This document shows positions 23,533-24,885 of a stretch of 24,885 nucleotides of DNA, one piece after another (position 1 is the first letter of the stretch; each line of letters starts with the position of its first letter). The stretch spans positions 1-24,885 of the forward strand of contig JAUXGQ010000001.1 in assembly GCA_030621975.1 (NCBI GenBank), in the 5' to 3' direction. Under the pieces are notes generated by a model. It did not search any database. It saw nothing but the letters and a program-made list of their open reading frames with translations, and was not told the origin of the DNA. Position numbers and translations under genes: made by a program. The DNA is from Gammaproteobacteria bacterium (GTDB lineage: Bacteria > Pseudomonadota > Gammaproteobacteria > Chromatiales > Chromatiaceae).

Positions 23533-24562
23533 AAGCATCCTTACTGGACGCCTTCGCCTTGGCATCCGCCTTGGTGATCAGTCCTTTCTGTACCAATTCT
23601 TTGAGGTGTTGATCCAGGGTCTGCATACCCACCGCCTGTCCGGTTTGAATGGCGGAATACATCTGGGCAACCTTGTCTTCGCGGATGAGGTTACGGATAG
23701 CCGGGGTACCGACCATGATCTCCCAGGCCGCGGTACGGCCACCTCCGACCTTTTTCAGCAATGTCTGAGCGATAACGGCGCGCAACGACTCCGACAACAT
23801 GGAACGTACCATGCTCTTCTCTGCCGCGGGAAAGACATCGATAATGCGATCGATGGTCTTGGCGGCGGAGCTCGTATGCAGGGTTCCGAACACCAGGTGG
23901 CCGGTTTCCGCCGCCGTAAGGGCCAGTCGTATGGTCTCGAGATCCCGCATTTCGCCCACTAGAATGATATCCGGGTCTTCGCGCAGCGCCGAACGCAGAG
24001 CCTCGTTGAAACCCAGGGTGTCCCGGTGAATTTCACGTTGGTTAATCAGGCATTTCTTACTCGTGTGGACAAATTCAATGGGGTCTTCAATGGTCAGGAT
24101 ATGAGCGTAGTCGTTGTCGTTCTTGTAGTCCATCATCGCAGCCAGGGTGGTCGACTTGCCAGACCCGGTCGGACCGGTCACCAGCACCATCCCGCGGGGT
24201 ACGTCCACGATGTCCTTGAAGGTGGCCGGGCAATTCAGGTCTTCCAGTGTCAGCACCTTCGAAGGAACGGTTCGGAATACGGCACTCGCACCCCGGTTCT
24301 GATTGAAGGCGTTTACGCGAAAGCGCGCCAGACCCGGTATCTCGAACGAGAAATCGGTCTCCCAGAACTCTTCGAAGTCCTTGCGTTGCTTGTCATTCAT
24401 GATGTCGTAGACCAACCCATGAACCAGCTTGTGTTCCAGCACCGGCACGTTGATCCGGCGTATGTCGCCGTCAACTCGTATCATGGGCGGCAGACCTGCC
24501 GACAGGTGCAGGTCCGAGGCATTGTGTTTTACGCTGAAGGCCAGGAGTTCAGCTATATCCAT
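23525..24562 (-). CDS. pilT: Type IV pilus retraction ATPase PilT
   Basis: PilT is the hexameric cytoplasmic ATPase that retracts type IV pili, driving twitching. The 345-residue product is full length: Walker A GPTGSGKST (130-138), Asp box TIEDPIEF (157-164), Walker B DIILVGEMRD (198-207), His box TGHLVFGTLHT (220-230) and the retraction-specific AIRNLIRE (288-295). ATG 24562 has GGAGG six bases upstream. No pilU follows; the gene runs into pyrK tail to tail. Its control region is the last 320 bases of the window. It fits with the Chp operon 8 kb away. Confidence 0.97.
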   Translation of the reverse strand: MDIAELLAFSVKHNASDLHLSAGLPPMIRVDGDIRRINVPVLEHKLVHGLVYDIMNDKQRKDFEEFWETDFSFEIPGLARFRVNAFNQNRGASAVFRTVPSKVLTLEDLNCPATFKDIVDVPRGMVLVTGPTGSGKSTTLAAMMDYKNDNDYAHILTIEDPIEFVHTSKKCLINQREIHRDTLGFNEALRSALREDPDIILVGEMRDLETIRLALTAAETGHLVFGTLHTSSAAKTIDRIIDVFPAAEKSMVRSMLSESLRAVIAQTLLKKVGGGRTAAWEIMVGTPAIRNLIREDKVAQMYSAIQTGQAVGMQTLDQHLKELVQKGLITKADAKAKASSKDAFM

Positions 24563-24787
24563 TTAGTACCTCCACAAGGAAAACCAAGAGAAACGCCGAG
24601 TACAGGGTCAGCCGCGATGGAAAAGGTTGATCGCGGACAGCAGATGCGATCACGGCCCGCTGGATACCCGGTAAATTCAGGTCTCGCCCTATGCTTTTCC
24701 ACCGAATTTCTTTATCTTATCGTCACGACCGATTGGAACTGGAATAATAATTCTAATCAGTGGTCTCGGGCAATCGCCGTCTGTGAA

Positions 24788-24803
24788 CGCCGGCTTGCCG
24801 GCG
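24788..24803. repeat. Hairpin CGCCGGC-TT-GCCGGCG
   Basis: A perfect 7-bp GC stem (24788-24794 with 24797-24803), which can also fold as six pairs with a stable CTTG loop. It may be a repeat or a terminator for a gene beyond the window. Confidence 0.55.
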
Positions 24804-24829
24804 CAGGCCGACTTAGGGCTCGCGCCAAA

Positions 24830-24861
24830 ATAAATTTACATTTATGGGCGTCGAGGCGCCC
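24830..24861. repeat. Two adjacent palindromes near the window end
   Basis: ATAAAT-TTAC-ATTTAT (24830-24845) is followed directly by GGGCG-TCGAGG-CGCCC (24846-24861). They probably belong to a repeat element continuing beyond the window. Confidence 0.45.
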
Positions 24862-24885
24862 GTCTGACAAGGCGTAACAACGCAG

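Larger units (their letters stand above)
24563..24885. other. Non-coding region upstream of pilT
   Basis: No credible gene. Bases 24705-24765 are AT-rich and probably hold the pilT promoter; a minus-strand TAAGAT could be a -10, but no convincing -35 or sigma54 motif is seen. The yggS/proC genes that often sit divergently next to pilT are absent. The last 100 bases hold several palindromes. Confidence 0.5.

Noticed and set aside
1..24885. tRNA, rRNA, insertion sequence or phage genes
   Set aside because: No cloverleaf, rRNA segment, transposase or phage protein was recognised in any part of the window.

Overview
The window looks like a chromosomal segment of a Gammaproteobacterium that makes type IV pili. 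Its GC content is roughly 60%, and codon use looks uniform apart from the repeat-rich gaps. Protein sequences and gene order resemble the Pseudomonas aeruginosa pilT / pilGHIJ-chp / rsmE / metF-ahcY neighbourhood as I remember it. A few extra genes (apbE-like, pyrK-like) and foreign-looking intergenic repeats point to another order, for example Chromatiales-like sulfur bacteria. That placement is inference; no rRNA or other marker is present.

Layout. (1) 1-510, minus strand: a thioredoxin/AhpC-type redoxin cut by the window edge. (2) 796-4265, plus strand: metK, ahcY and metF, three genes of the S-adenosylmethionine/methyl cycle, behind a long leader with a C9 tract. (3) 4266-5590: rsmE flanked by two gaps carrying several palindromic repeat types. 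(4) 5591-15313, minus strand: a compact operon pilG-pilH-pilI-pilJ-chpA-chpC encoding the Pil-Chp chemosensory system of twitching motility, with overlapping or closely spaced genes. No pilK/CheR methyltransferase or chpB/CheB methylesterase is present. (5) 15314-15815: a divergent control region with a structured pilG leader and a candidate gshB promoter. (6) 15816-23532, plus strand: gshB, an apbE-like lipoprotein gene, a tonB-like gene, yqgE/algH, ruvX, pyrR, pyrB, a non-catalytic pyrC' and a pyrK-like gene, mostly with ATGA/GTGA overlaps or short gaps. (7) 23525-24562, minus strand: pilT, the pilus retraction ATPase, overlapping the end of pyrK tail to tail. (8) 24563-24885: no gene, with palindromes near the window end.

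How it fits together. PilJ would sense a surface or ligand signal and drive the ChpA kinase through PilI/ChpC. ChpA would phosphorylate PilG and PilH, which set pilus extension and retraction, and PilT performs retraction. The TonB-like gene belongs to a neighbourhood where a TonB paralog has been tied to twitching. The pyr genes make UMP precursors: PyrB needs the inactive PyrC' as a structural partner in pseudomonads, and PyrR couples expression or uracil salvage to it. MetK, AhcY and MetF regenerate methyl donors.

I found no CRISPR array, prophage, toxin-antitoxin pair or clearly new defence system. The most unusual points are the PyrK-like subunit without its PyrD partner, the ApbE-like protein lacking a usual metal-binding Asp, the Chp operon without adaptation enzymes, and the cluster of palindromic repeats around 4.3-5.6 kb.
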